A stretch of DNA of 64,000 nt from Rehmannia glutinosa (Eukaryota > Streptophyta > Magnoliopsida > Lamiales > Orobanchaceae): positions 7,483,419 to 7,547,418 of the forward strand of contig CM071930.1 in NCBI GenBank assembly GCA_016081115.2, given 5' to 3'. Positions 46,026 to 58,008 of the stretch are shown here, piece by piece. Every line of letters starts with the position of its first letter. Positions within the stretch are counted from its first letter, which is position 1. The translations under genes were made by a program, and so were the position numbers. Below the pieces are notes generated by a model. It had not been told where the DNA came from and did no database searches. It saw only the letters and a program-made list of their open reading frames with translations.

Positions 46026-46850
46026 ATGGCCACATGGGTATGCATGTCTTATATATTTATTATTTAAAATATCCCTAATATATAAATATCTCGTGTATGT
46101 ACAATAATTCAAGCTGTACAATGATGAATCTTTAAGATCCTGTCGTAACTCTCCCCACCTTCCAAGATGTACACAATTAACGTACGGTCAAGATCCAACT
46201 GTCGGCGTGCCAGGGGATGCCACCTAATTAGTGGTTCTCTTCTCTGTAATATTTACATATATTTCTGCCAATATCAAAAACTATGTAACATGATAAGACA
46301 ACTGTTGGTATAGATATATACGGTACTAAACAATTCTTGGGTTACATGTTATTCTCCTAGGCAGGGCTATGCTGTTGTTTTGATGATTTTGTCTTAATTC
46401 TGAAGGGTCCCTTGTGATCCACAACTATTTAATAAAAAATACTCCAAAGATTAATTTATGATTAGATTACAATTAATATATTTAATATTTACAAGTGTGC
46501 AGTGCTGGACATGTCTGGGGCATCTCTTTCACAAAACTGGAATTGTATTGGCTAAGGCACTGGGATTTGTTTGGCATGCCCTCATCATTCACAAGCAACA
46601 AACAATTGCTTTGATTTCTGTGTCCATAAACAGATTCTCAATTTCTTCTCTTTTTTTATATATTTTTTATGATTCATAATTTTAAAAATAATCATCATTA
46701 AAAAATAATAGTATATATGTGTATATTGTACTGTACAAACGTTGTTTGAAGTTTAAGTTAGAGTTGTGCCCAACAAAAGAAAGAGAGAGAAACATAAATC
46801 TGTTTTTTCTATCTTGGTTGTCTTCTCCAGATGTCATTACATCCTTTAAG

Positions 46851-47399
46851 GTAAGTTGATTTTTTTTAATTGTTTCCTTTATTTGGTAAAACAATTTAAT
46901 CACTGTTTGGTTTTCTGCAATGCTAGCTTTTTTCCTCAATCTTGGTTTCTTGTTTTTCTGGAAGGAAGGCTGAAGAAATTTGTGTGAGATGATTTAGATT
47001 TGGTTTTCCTTGATGATACAATAGTGATAATTATTAATGACAAGTGCTGAATGGATGTATTTCCAAGTTTAATTTTAGGTTCGGAGTGTTGGGAAATGAA
47101 TTTCTTTGAGACTGTTGATTTCCGAGTAAAAAATAAAAATATATTTGGTTAATTGTCCCAATTTATATTATGGTATGAAATATGTTTGGAAATGAAAATG
47201 ATGATTAGCCATACTTTGCCAATCTATCATGGCCCAAGAAATCATAATTGTATGAAAGAAAAAGTACTACTATCTTTATGTTGGCACTTGACACTAATTT
47301 ATTTTTCTTCTTGGATTTCTGCAATTTTAATTTACTTCATCGACATATATGTGAATTTGACTATAGTTATTTGATTGTACAATCCAAATATTTTTGCAG
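46851..47399 (+). other. Probable 5'-UTR intron of the EAR-motif gene
   Basis: A donor AAG/GTAAGTTG at 46851 and an acceptor TTTTTGCAG ending at 47399 would place a leader exon at about 46780-46850, with its C/T-rich TTGTCTTCTCCAG stretch. This is inference from splice signals only. Confidence 0.5.
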
Positions 47400-47459
47400 C
47401 CTCAAGATCTTGAATTGCAAGTAAATGCATTGTTTACATGATATATTTGATTCCACAAA

Positions 47460-48584
47460 ATGGAGAAACTTATGAATCCATACGACAAGGAATACTTGAA
47501 AATGGCCATGGTAAAGCACGAAGAAACATTTCGACAACAGGTGAACTTTTATAATACCCCCCTATTTGCAATTGCACCTACTATCTACATGATTACTAAT
47601 CTGTAGGTTATTTACAAAAACGTTTGTCAACTTGAGTCTAATAATCACAAACACCCCCCACTTATCTTTCAAATTTACAAGGTAAAACTGCAAAATTAGT
47701 CATGCAGCTATAGGGTAGTAGCAAAAATATTATCTAAAAATCACGTTTTGTAAAAGTGTCTTGTAATATATAAATATTTCAATTTTGGTTCTCCATAATG
47801 CACGAGTTGCAAATAGTCTTGTAACTATATGAAAATCTCATTTTTGGTCCTAATTTCACCAGAAATCGGGAACCACATGTGCCGCTCACATGATTTAAAA
47901 TCCAGTGAAATTAGTACCAAAATTGAGGTTTTCATATAGTTAAAGGACTATTCTGCAAACCGTGCATTTTAAAAGACCAAAATAAAAAAAATTCTATAAC
48001 GACACGACTTTTCTGCAAATTGTGATTTTCACATGACGTTTTTGCTACCGTCGTATAAATACAAGACTAATTTTGCCAAATAATTGCAAGTACCTTTATA
48101 TTTATTTCTATTTTACAAATTACACATGTGAATGACATTTGTTAAGAAAAGTCGAATTAAGATATTTATAATTTCGAAAAATAATTGATTTTTTTGTAAA
48201 TAGGTAAAACTTTTGTTTATAATTATCCCTAATCTGTAAATTAATTTTCTTCCGCAGGTTTACGAGCTCCATCGCCTTTATCGAATCCAGAAAATAATAA
48301 TGAAAAATATTGCCGAAAATAATTGCAATCAGCCTGAGGTAGCAGAATCAAGTGAAAACTGTACTAGGGTTTCAGAAATTGAAGACAATCGGGCCGATCT
48401 TGAGCTGACATTAGGCCCGAAAAGCTATTACCAGAGGAAAATTAAAGCAGATGAACCGGGCTTTTCGTCGTCTTCATCTGGATCAAGCCATATGAAAAAA
48501 CCAATAAGCTCTACAAATCAAGATAGAATAAATAATCCTCATTGGCTTTGCCAGCCTTTAGGCCTGAACTTGAATATGTCTTAA
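47460..48584 (+). CDS. Small uncharacterised plant protein with two EAR-type motifs (DUF863-like N-terminus)
   Basis: Two exons, 47460-47540 and 48258-48584, join in phase 0 and give 135 residues. The N-terminus reads YDKEYLKMAMVKHEETFRQQ, then VYELHRLYRIQKIIMKN, a conserved block found at the N-terminus of DUF863-type plant proteins. Two LxLxL motifs follow: LELTL (75-79, in DLELTLGP) and LGLNL at the C-terminus (128-132). LxLxL is the EAR motif, which recruits TOPLESS-type co-repressors when nuclear. The middle is acidic, then serine-rich (SSSSSGSS). No DNA-binding domain is seen, so it may be an adaptor. Its molecular role is not known to me. The start is the first ATG after the leader acceptor. 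Confidence 0.8.
47690..48076. mobile_element. Foldback MITE in the intron of the EAR-motif gene
   Basis: The left end GCAAAATTAGTCATG pairs with the right end CAAGACTAATTTTGC, and pairing continues imperfectly over nearly the whole length, centred near 47890. Inner halves repeat CTCATTTTTGGTCCTAATTT and its complement AAATTAGTACCAAAATTGAG. Superfamily not assigned. Confidence 0.7.
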
Positions 48585-51500
48585 CAAAAAAAGGCAAAAA
48601 AAACATCCAGGGTCAGTGTGATAATTGTTTTTAGACTTCTTATCAACTGATTTTGTAAATGTTACGATTTTATGAAATTTAGCCTTGAGAATTTTACTTG
48701 CTGAATTTTAAATTTTACCTCGGGATTTTTGTCTTTCTAACTTGTTTGTTTGCTTAGAAATATTTCTTGGGCAAAACTGTAACTTAAATTGGTTATGAGG
48801 TGTTAAAAATGTCATTTTTTTTTATTGAGTGGCAGCTTAAGTGACATATTAAAATGATTTCGTCGTCATTCTATCTTTCCACATGAGTATCAAATTACAT
48901 ACGGAAGTAAAAAATAAGTAATTCGACCACAAAATCCTCAGCTCCATATTATTTTTCAAGTCATCAGATGTATGCCATGTGACAATATCCAGTCAATATT
49001 AAAATTTTCAGACAAATTTGGACTTAATTAGAGCTTTCTTACTAGTTATAGGATCAAAATGAATTTTTGAATCTGAACATTTTGACACATCCCATTAGTT
49101 AGGGGACTAATGTTGCATTTTCGCCTAATTCTTCAACTTTTTTAATCACTCGAGTCTTAGCAACAACGTGGATGTAGTAATTAATTAATTAGTGGGACGT
49201 GCTTAGATTGAGTTTGATATATAGACAAGATTGCCTGTATTTAGTTCATAAATATTTTGGGAGAATCCTGTGAGCACACACTGTCCCACACATGACTCAT
49301 ATGCAGATAAGACTTGACATCTCTATCTATGTCAAGTTTTCGGATTAAAACTAAATATTATCGACATAGGAAGCAAAATTACAAAAGACATTCATCTTGT
49401 CTGAGTGGTTAGTAGTTATTTCCCTAGGATTTTGTCTACCCTAACCCCCCTCACTGAGAAGCTTAACCCAATGCATGAAATATTAACAGTACTATCTAAT
49501 GAATAAAACTACCAACATACATATGAGGGATAGTAATAACAATAATAAAAAAAAAGACCCTGAGGGCTAATTATAACAAAACTTTTTAAAATTATAAAAA
49601 AAAATTCTTGAAGTTTGATATCGTCTTACATTTTTCACATGCATAATCAGAAAGCTATTTAAAACTCCCTCTGATGTGTATAGAAATATTACAAGAGTCT
49701 GTTGAAATTTTGGCCTTTTCTCCATAACAAAATTGTATTTTAGCCATGTTTTTTAAAATCATGTTTTTAACCGATTTTTGAGTTCAAATGTCTATTTCGT
49801 CATTTTGTTCATTTATGGGGATTAGTCTATTACTCGGTACCCAGTTACATAACTCGGTATCTAGAAACATGTCTCGGTACCGAGACACATGACTCCTTCT
49901 ATGTACGACATGTATATATAAAATGATGTTATTATTATACACGTGACATTTGTCCAGTACATTTGGACACTAGAATATTGGAACAAAGAATGGAGTAAGA
50001 GATCTGGATTCTAGACTGCCTAAAAACATAGTGTTGCTTATTATAAGCTAAAAAAATCAAATGGTACCTTTTGTCCTTGTGAATAATTGTATGGGGAAGT
50101 TAAATCACAATTATGAGGGGACCATTAGGATATATTTCTACATATATGACAAAACATGTGATTATATTTGCAAAGAAGATGGGTTGGAATCTGATATAGC
50201 TAAGCTTATTAATTATATACCAAAAACGGGTCGACCCCTTTCCATTTCTTATTTTATATATGATATTTCTCATCAGGCACCGACCACATGGAAACTATAA
50301 TTGCCACTAGAAAATTACTTGTGGTGCTTTCATGCATGTGTCTGCCAAAAAACGAACACCATATTCCATTTCTGTAAAAACAAAGGCTCCTCTACAATAC
50401 AATTATGTTCTTGAATGAACAAAACATTTGTTGTCTTAAATTTTCTACACGAATTATTTTCATCAGATGCGGACATGACACAGCTAGGCCGTCCCATAAA
50501 TATTTATTCTGGTTCTCGCTTTTCCTTGGCTATAATTGCTCTAAGAACTTTATTCACTCTGTTGTCATAATGAACAACCCACTTTATTCACATAGCAAAA
50601 ATTAACAGTGTGCAACAGATCCACATGGAAGTGGGAAGTTTCAAGGGAATGCACACACACAAAAAAAAACAAAAAAAAAAAAAAACACTTTAAGTTTCAT
50701 ACAACTCACTCCGAGTTAGGGTAATTGAAGCTAGTATCTGACTCTGATCCAAAGTTCAATCCATGTACGTGCCGGAAATGGGCCTACAACACGCAATCAA
50801 GGTTAGGAAGGCCCTGAGATCACCCGAGAAAGTCACTATGATGCCTAAGTTAGCAGAGTAGTGTCAGAGAATAATGCAGAGTATCAACAATAAAATTGTG
50901 CTTAACATTAAATAATGAGGGACGGGCTATTATACATAGGACTATGAGTCACATGAGTTTGGTATTATGAGTTGGACCTCACAGTCCTTTTTTGTTGACT
51001 TGACCCAATTGATAATTTTTATGGGTTAATAATTAATCAAAGAGAATCAAATAGATAACTAAATATGTAAAAGAAAAAAAATACGATTTAACCCCTCATT
51101 AGAGAATATGTTTGGTTTGTTATCTGAATTTTTATGTTTAAAAATGAAAATATATTTGGTTATAGTTTTTAAGTGTATCTTGACATAGATTTACGTGATT
51201 TATAGTTAAAAGTTGTTTGGTTATGGTTTTTGAATTGTATTTTCAAATATATTTGCGTGATTTGGATGAAAAATTGATTGATTGTATTTCCAAAAGAGTA
51301 TTTTCACAAACAAGTGAAAACTGAAACTGACTTATTTCCATTGAGAATTTGCACAAACAAACATTAAACATATTTTTCGAAATAGATGGAAAATTGAAAA
51401 TAGGTTTTGAAACCATAGCCAAGGTCTTTTGTAGAATCTGGAAGCGCGAATGCTTAGGAAGAGAGGTTTGTTGAATAACCTTAGTGAATTTAATCCAGGA

Positions 51501-51625
51501 GCTTTCATATTGAATTATTAAGAATCAAAACAAGATTGTGGAAACGTACCTGAATCCATAACAGTTGAATCTTGGGATTTGGCCTTCTAGATCTACACAT
51601 CTCAAACCCTTCTAGAGAACCCTTT
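48585..51625. other. Intergenic region
   Basis: No supported gene. A palindrome CTCGGTACCGAG-like cluster lies at about 49832-49885. A mono-A tract occupies about 50660-50686. Phrases of the kind TTTGGTTATAGTTTTT repeat at 51105-51240, suggesting a degenerate MITE. Short open frames at 50061-50300 and 50405-50605 lack codon or domain support. Confidence 0.45.
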
Positions 51626-52684
51626 CACTACAAGAAAACAATCAAATTCCAAAAAAATTCCAACCAAGTAGAAAATAGTTGGAATTTTTACAATTCCAAC
51701 GGAAATTCCAATGCTACATTATATCGTTGGAAAATTCCAATGACAATTCCAACGCTAAAGAAAACCGTTGGTATAAGTTGTTGGAATTTCCGTTGGAATT
51801 TAAAATTCCAACGAAAATTCCAACATCACAACAAACCGTTGGAAAATTACAACAATAATTCCAACGGTAGTAAAATCGTTGGAATAAACCATTGGAATTG
51901 CTGTTGGAATTTTAAAAATTCCAACAGTAATTCCATCGGTAAAACATATTATTGGAAAATTCCAACAAAAATTCCAACGGTAATCAAAATGTTGGAATTA
52001 ATCGTTGGAATTTCCATTGGAGTTTTAAAAATTCCAACGGAAATTCCAATGGTACAACAAGTTGTTGGAAAATTCCGTTGGAAACTCCAATACCGTTGGA
52101 AAATTTTAATAGGGGTTAAAAGATTTGATAGTATTATTTATATCAATAAAATGTATCTTCTCTTCTGGAGTCAATCATATTAAAACTACATAGTTAAGCG
52201 TGCTTGACTTGGGACAAATTGATGATGAGTGACCTACTGGGAAGTTAATTATATTAGACAATGAGATAAAATGATTGAATATTCCAATAGATATATACCA
52301 TTGGAATTATCATTGGATTAAATTTCAATGGCATAATAACTCCGTTGGAATAACCGTTGGACTTTTTTCCAACAACTATATATATATTCCAATGGATATA
52401 CCATTGGACTAAATTCCAATGGTTTAACTATGTTGGAATTAGTATTGGAAAATATGTTGGAGTTTTTTTTCCAACAGTTGTATATTCCAATGGATAAATA
52501 CCGTTGGAAGTACCGTTGGAATTTTTTTCCATTGGAATTTCCATTGGAATTTTGCCATTCCAACGACCATTTTACCAACGATGAATTTATTGTTGGAATT
52601 TCCGTTGGAATCGATAATTCCAACGGTAATTGGCCAATTTCCAACAAATTTTTTCCATTGGAATTTCCTTGTTTTCTTGTAGTG
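51626..52684. mobile_element. Nonautonomous CACTA element, complete
   Basis: The left end is CACTACAAGAAAAC and the right end GTTTTCTTGTAGTG, exact inverted repeats of 14 bp. TTT flanks both sides (51623-51625 and 52685-52687), the 3-bp duplication expected for CACTA. The interior is mostly short phrases such as CCAACGGAAATTCCAA and TTGGAATTTCCGTTGG in alternating orientation, with an AT-rich middle at about 52110-52270. Open frames through it are repeat artefacts. Confidence 0.93.
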
Positions 52685-53046
52685 TTTAACTTTCTCCGTA
52701 TGTTTCTATTTGACAATGAGATAACAAAATAAAATTGTGAAGTCCGTGTGACCTAGGGACTATAACCCTTATATATCTGTGCTACATTGGGTGTCATATT
52801 TTAGCCCATCATTAAAATACAAATACCCATTAAATCTCTACACATTAAAGGCCTACGTCCTATTAGCTAGATACACTAAAGCACAAATACTTAAAACAGC
52901 GTTTGATCACTTATAAAATAAGTTTATCCTTATTTGATAGTTCACAACACATAATTATTTCACATATAAGTCCAAGAGCAAATGGTGGGAATTACACATT
53001 TGGGATATGAGAGAGACTTTTTTGACATGTAGGATAAAAAACTATA

Positions 53047-53454
53047 GGGCGCGATTGGATATACTTTCATTTTGAAAATTTTCATTTTTCTAGAGAATAG
53101 TGGTAAAATAAAATTTAGAAGAAAAAAGATGAATTTGGGAGTGTGATTGGATGTGAGATGAAAAAGTAATGATGAAAGTTGATTTGATTTAAAAATAGTA
53201 AAATAATGATGGGATATGATTGGTAGTTAGAAATGTGTGAGTGAGTGAATAGTAGAATTTATGGGAAAATGTGTAATAATGATTAGTGTTTTGTGAAAAA
53301 ATGTGTAGATGTGATTGATGATAGAAAAAATAAGAAAAAGTGTAAGTGAGATAATAGTATATTTTCTGAAAATTTTCATAAACAATCGCATATTTGGTCA
53401 AAACAATTTCTCCAGCGGAACGAAAAAGGAATCCATTTCATGTCCAATCGCCAC
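53047..53454. mobile_element. MITE-like element
   Basis: GGGCGCGATTGGATATACTT at the left and, on the minus strand, GGTGGCGATTGGACATGAAA at the right form imperfect terminal inverted repeats. The interior is AT-rich with GTGATTGG-type phrases. The target duplication is unclear. Positions 52688-53046 and 53455-53640 hold no gene. Confidence 0.55.
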
Positions 53455-53693
53455 CTATGTTTTCTACCCACTTTTGGGGTTCTTTAACCACAATACCCTT
53501 AAGTCTTTAAATACAAGCCTTAAAGTAGGAAAAGTTGGTATTTCTCTCTCATTTTAAATACATACATACATACTTTTCCCTCCAACTTTTTATTTTTTCT
53601 TTCTCTTCTCCTTCTTCTTCACAAAATAGTAAGAAGTTCATTTTGTGCTCTTTCGTCTACCAAATATCGCATCAGACAAAAGAAAAAAACAAG

Positions 53694-54165
53694 GTAATGT
53701 TGTTTCTCCTCTTAGTTACTTAAACCTTGTTTAAATTGTACAAGAATATACTTTCACGATATGTGAAATTTCTGAATTTAAAAACAAGATTGTACTGTGC
53801 ACGATATGTACTCGAGATCACATGATATGCACAATTCGTGCCATTATATGGTGCATTGTAGGTTTAATAGAGGCACGATATTTCGTGCCAAATTTTAATG
53901 AGACACGATATATTGTGCCCAATATTGTGCACGATATCATGCATAATTTAATGAGCACGATATTGTGAACGATATATCGTGCCTCATTAATATTTGACAC
54001 GATATTATATCATGCCATATCGTGCCTCATTAATATTTGGCACAATATATCGTGCCATATCGTGCAGTGTCGTGCCACATTTTGTAGTGCCATTTTCATA
54101 TCGTGCCTTTTTATGCTTGCATATTGTGGCGTATCTTTAATATTTTCTATATTTTCTGTCTATAG
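53694..54165 (+). repeat. CACGATAT/ATATCGTG palindrome array in a probable leader intron
   Basis: A donor AAG/GTAATG at 53694 and acceptor TCTATAG ending at 54165, directly before ATG 54166, define a probable 5'-UTR intron. Within 53795-54110, CACGATAT, ATATCGTGCC, GGCACGATAT and close variants occur well over ten times in both orientations. CTCATTAATATTTG is a recurring joiner. Confidence 0.8.
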
Positions 54166-56110
54166 ATGAACTCTGGCTATGTTGTTGTTCGATTTGGGAG
54201 TCACTGGGAATGTTTAGAATATAAAAATAGTGAAGAGGAAGTTGTACGTGTTGAACCGGGCAAAATAAATTATATTGAAATATTTGAGGAGGTTTATGGA
54301 ATTGTTGAAGTCGATAGAGGCATATACGATTGTGTAATGCATGCTATTATATATATTTCTAAAAACAAAATGGGAAGTTAAAGTTGAAAAACGACCGTGA
54401 CATTGAAAGTGCATTTGAAAACACCGAGTTACCAGTTGTTTTTGTAACACTGAAAAGAAAAATGGGTGAGACAAGTTCGCACAATGTATTGGGAAGTCAG
54501 TCTGGGCATAATTGAGTTGAGAACGTTGAAGGTCAATAAGAGGTTGGTGGAAGTTTTATGCAACTAGTGGCTACTCATAATGATTTTTCAACAGTCATTG
54601 AGCCTAATTACAACTACATGCACCATCTTGGTTTTCAATAATATGGTGTACCGCACATCAATCTATATAGTCATGTAGTAAGGCCTAGTGGAGCACCTTT
54701 TATGCATATGAACAATATTCCAATTATTGATCATCTGCGTCCACTCTCACCTGCAATTAATGCTCCTATATCAATTATCCGGGACCTAGTATAAGGCCAA
54801 GCACTGAAGATGGCTATTATCCTGATACGTGTTGTGATAATACTGATGTTAATTGTGATAATACCGATGCTGATGCTGGTTGTGATAATAATGCAGATGA
54901 TTTTGGTGAGAACTACACTGCTGGTGATGCTGGTTGTGATAATAATGCAGATGATTTTTGTTAAAACTACACTACTAGTGATGTTGAAGCTAATAATCAA
55001 TTTGAAAATGACCAGCAACATGCTGAATTTGAGGAATTTTGTGAGTGGAGACGTTGACGGATAGAAGTATTTTCAGAAAACCAAAATCAAGATGCATCAG
55101 AAGAACGAGGTGCTAATATATATCCAGATATCCATGGATACAATAGGGATGAAACAATAGTGCCCACATGACGAAGTTGGGTAATTCCTGGTGCACTCTC
55201 GCACGTTTCACTTCCTCCCGAAGAACCTGCTAGATTGAAGAATCTGGTGGGACATTGCGCCAAGGATTAACATACATGAGCAAAACTGAACTAGAGATGG
55301 CACTAGGCATGTATCAACCTTGAAAATCAAGTCGAGGATCGAGTTGAACGCTCGAATAAGACTCGTTATTATGCAATATGCAAGTATGAACGATGCCCTT
55401 TTCAAATGCGTGTATATGGAAAGGATGGTATTTTGAGAGTAGGAAAGTCTGACAAGCATCATGGATGTGGGTTAAATTTGAATGACAATGCATCTACGCG
55501 GGTGCATTTTAAAGTAGTAGGTGCATATTTTGCATCTAGATTACTAGTGGAACATTCTACGCTCATGCCAAGAGATTTGATAGGGGAGTTGGAATCGCGA
55601 CATGGCTTAAAATGAGTTATAATGTTGCATTGAGTGCTAAGCATCATGCTTTTGGGTTGATATATGGAGATAGCAACAAGTCATTCAATCTACTTTCGGC
55701 ATACTTACACATGTTGAATTTAACGAATCCCGGATCGGTAACTAGATGGAAGTCGGAAATATTAATAGATTCAAGTACTTGTTTTTTGCTTTGCATGCAT
55801 CAATCACTGAATCCAAAACCCTGCCCGACTGATTTTTGTGATTGATGGGACACGCCTTAAAGACAAGTAGCGGGGAATATTGTTTGTTGCCGTAACAAAA
55901 GATGGCAATGAATAGATTTTCCCACTTGCAGTTGGAATTGGGGATGTTGAAAATGATGAATCCTGGACATGGTTTTTGAGACAGTTGAGAGATGCTTATA
56001 CGTGCCCTCGTGATTTACTGATTGTTTCTGATCAGCATAAGAGTATCAGTAATGCCATAAAAGTAGTATACCCTACGAAGGAGGGAGTACCTAACAATAG
56101 TGAACATGTA
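54166..56110 (+). pseudogene. MuDR-type (mudrA) transposase, 3'-truncated and disabled
   Basis: It starts MNSGYVVVRFGSHWE, the N-terminal block of plant mudrA proteins, and continues after frame breaks with LPVVFVTLKRKMG. An acidic linker with 18-residue repeats (AGCDNNADDFGENYTAGD) follows at 54870-54970. The mutator DNA-binding block reads TRYYAICKYERCPFQMRVYG and HHGCGLNLND. The catalytic core begins in IDGTRLK (about 55845), then FPLAVGIGDVENDESW and LLIVSDQHKSISNAI, which holds the second Asp (about 56030). Stops lie within the core (LKDK*RG and GNE*IF). Similarity ends at about 56110, before the third acidic residue and zinc finger. Confidence 0.85.
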
Positions 56111-56116
56111 GGAATT

Positions 56117-57568
56117 CACTAAATCTGAGAAAAATTCCAAATTCTCCAACTACTATGCCAAAATCTAAGTAGGATGCATTTAACATCACATGTAGATACA
56201 AAGTACTATACAGAAAACAAGAGCCTATTTCCTTTTCCTGTTTTTTTTTTTGACATAATAAAAATCATAACACCTAATACATTTAATAATAATAGTACCC
56301 AAAAATTATAAGTAATGCAAAAATATAAACATAATATATTCAAGTGCAAGCATTGCCAATGGGAAATCTCAGAAAAACATAAAGCACTGATGAAGAATTC
56401 TCTCCAACTAAAGTTCTTAATAAATTATCTCAAGAAGTGTAAGTGAGCCAAATACAACTAAAGCTGAATTTTCTTAGATTACAGCAAATCAGTAAGCACA
56501 CATGGATAAGATCTAGAAAGGAGCACAAGAAGTAGATTCAAAGTTTGCATCAATCATGAATATGGCGATTCAAAAAGTTTGCCAATGAGAAATAATGAAT
56601 TAGAAAGGAAGTGGTGAAAATTCAACTGCTAGATTCAGGAAATATGGAAACCTCTATCTCCCCACCTCTCCCTCAAACCAATTCTTCATTGTCTCTCTCT
56701 CTCTCGGGTTTCAAGATTTTGAGATTCTCTATCTAAATCAACACCATGAAAACCTGAGTTCGAAGCAGCGCCTTCAGGTCCCAGGAAATCCCATCGTTGT
56801 TTTACACATACCTGAAGCCGGGAGCTGTTGCCCAACTAAGATACTCGAAATCACCGCTAAATCTAGAGAAACCGGTGCGCAAACTCTAATTGCTCTGAGT
56901 CAACTCAATCTGAGTTTAGATTCAGCATTTTCAGATTGATTCATAGAGTCCACAAGAGGAATTAAATAGTTCTCTAACTTACATCTTTAATTCAATGCTT
57001 TACTAAGAAAAATCAAATCTAACCTAATAAAGACGGCATAGCGACGACGGGCTGCTGTTGAAGGCGAAGGGAGGCTTTTGATGACGGTGACGGCGGGCCG
57101 GTGCATGCGAGGCTAGATGGGACGGCAGCGGGAGGCGACTTCCTAACGCGAAAAGAAAGTACGATAGAAACAAAGTGAGCTTGGTCACGAGGGTTCAGAT
57201 TAAATAATGAAAATTATTTGAACAATTTTAAAAAAAGAAGTATGTAAATAGACACCGATTGAACGGTGTCTAAAAATATGGTTTCTAAACAATTAAAGAC
57301 ACTGGTTTTAGAACCGTGTCAAAACAACTACTGTCAAATCTAAATAAATAGACACTAGTTCCAAAATCCGATGCCAAAACCGCTGTCTATTTGGGGAGTT
57401 TTTTTACAATAGACAACGGTTCTGTGAAACCGCTGTTTATTATCAAAAGACATCACTAATTATACATCGGTTTCTTTTGAAGAACCGTTGTGATATTAAA
57501 AAGACAGCAGAAAAGTCATGAAACCGCTGTCTTTGTAGTGATGTCTATCACCAATTTTCTTGTAGTAG
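56117..57568. mobile_element. Probable CACTA-like insertion ending the mudrA gene
   Basis: The left edge CACTAAATCTGAGAAAA coincides with the end of mudrA similarity. The right edge CCAATTTTCTTGTAGTAG resembles a CACTA terminus. Sub-terminal sequence at 57245-57540 repeats AAACCGCTGTC and AGACACCG-type phrases in both orientations. A C/T-rich and GC-rich stretch (56690-57130) may be captured gene DNA. No transposase is present, and mudrA does not clearly resume to the right, so the call is tentative. Confidence 0.45.
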
Positions 57569-57945
57569 AATTTACTTACTCTTGAATGTTATAGGAGGCT
57601 TAATAATAACAGTTTGAGTGGACGAATTTTCATGTCTCTAACTACCATCGCTACAATTCAAATCTTATAAGCAAGAAATCAATGGATAATATGTATCTGG
57701 TACTTTTATCATTCTATCTTTTGATGTGCTAATAGTCGTTCCATGCATGTGTAATATGCACACTGATCTTTCAAATAACTGCTCACAAGACCAATTCCAG
57801 TCCTTTCAATTATTCACTCCTAAAAGTTAGCAAATATGGCGAAGACCAAGCTAAGTGAAAATTTGAAGAAGTTGCAGGTATTATGAAATCCTTTCATTTG
57901 AAATATTCTTAATTGATTTTGTAATGTAGGTTCATGTTCATAGAA

Positions 57946-58008
57946 GCATCTAGTATGCTTGGTGATTGATGAGGCACATCGTGCTATGGGAAACGTTATT
58001 CCTATTGT
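57946..58008 (+). pseudogene. DEAH-box helicase fragment (FANCM-like)
   Basis: About 20 codons read KHLVCLVIDEAHRAMGN and then reach a TAG. The DEAH motif with the flanking LVIDEAHRA-GN resembles the Walker B box of FANCM-type helicases. No other helicase motif is found nearby. It may be a captured exon fragment. Confidence 0.4.

Noticed and set aside
50061..50300. 79-codon open frame in intergenic DNA
   Set aside because: No recognisable domain, no splice partner, unremarkable length for AT-rich DNA.
51572..52183. 203-codon Asn/Ile-rich open frame
   Set aside because: It runs through the CCAAC/GGAATT phrases of a CACTA element; repeat artefact.
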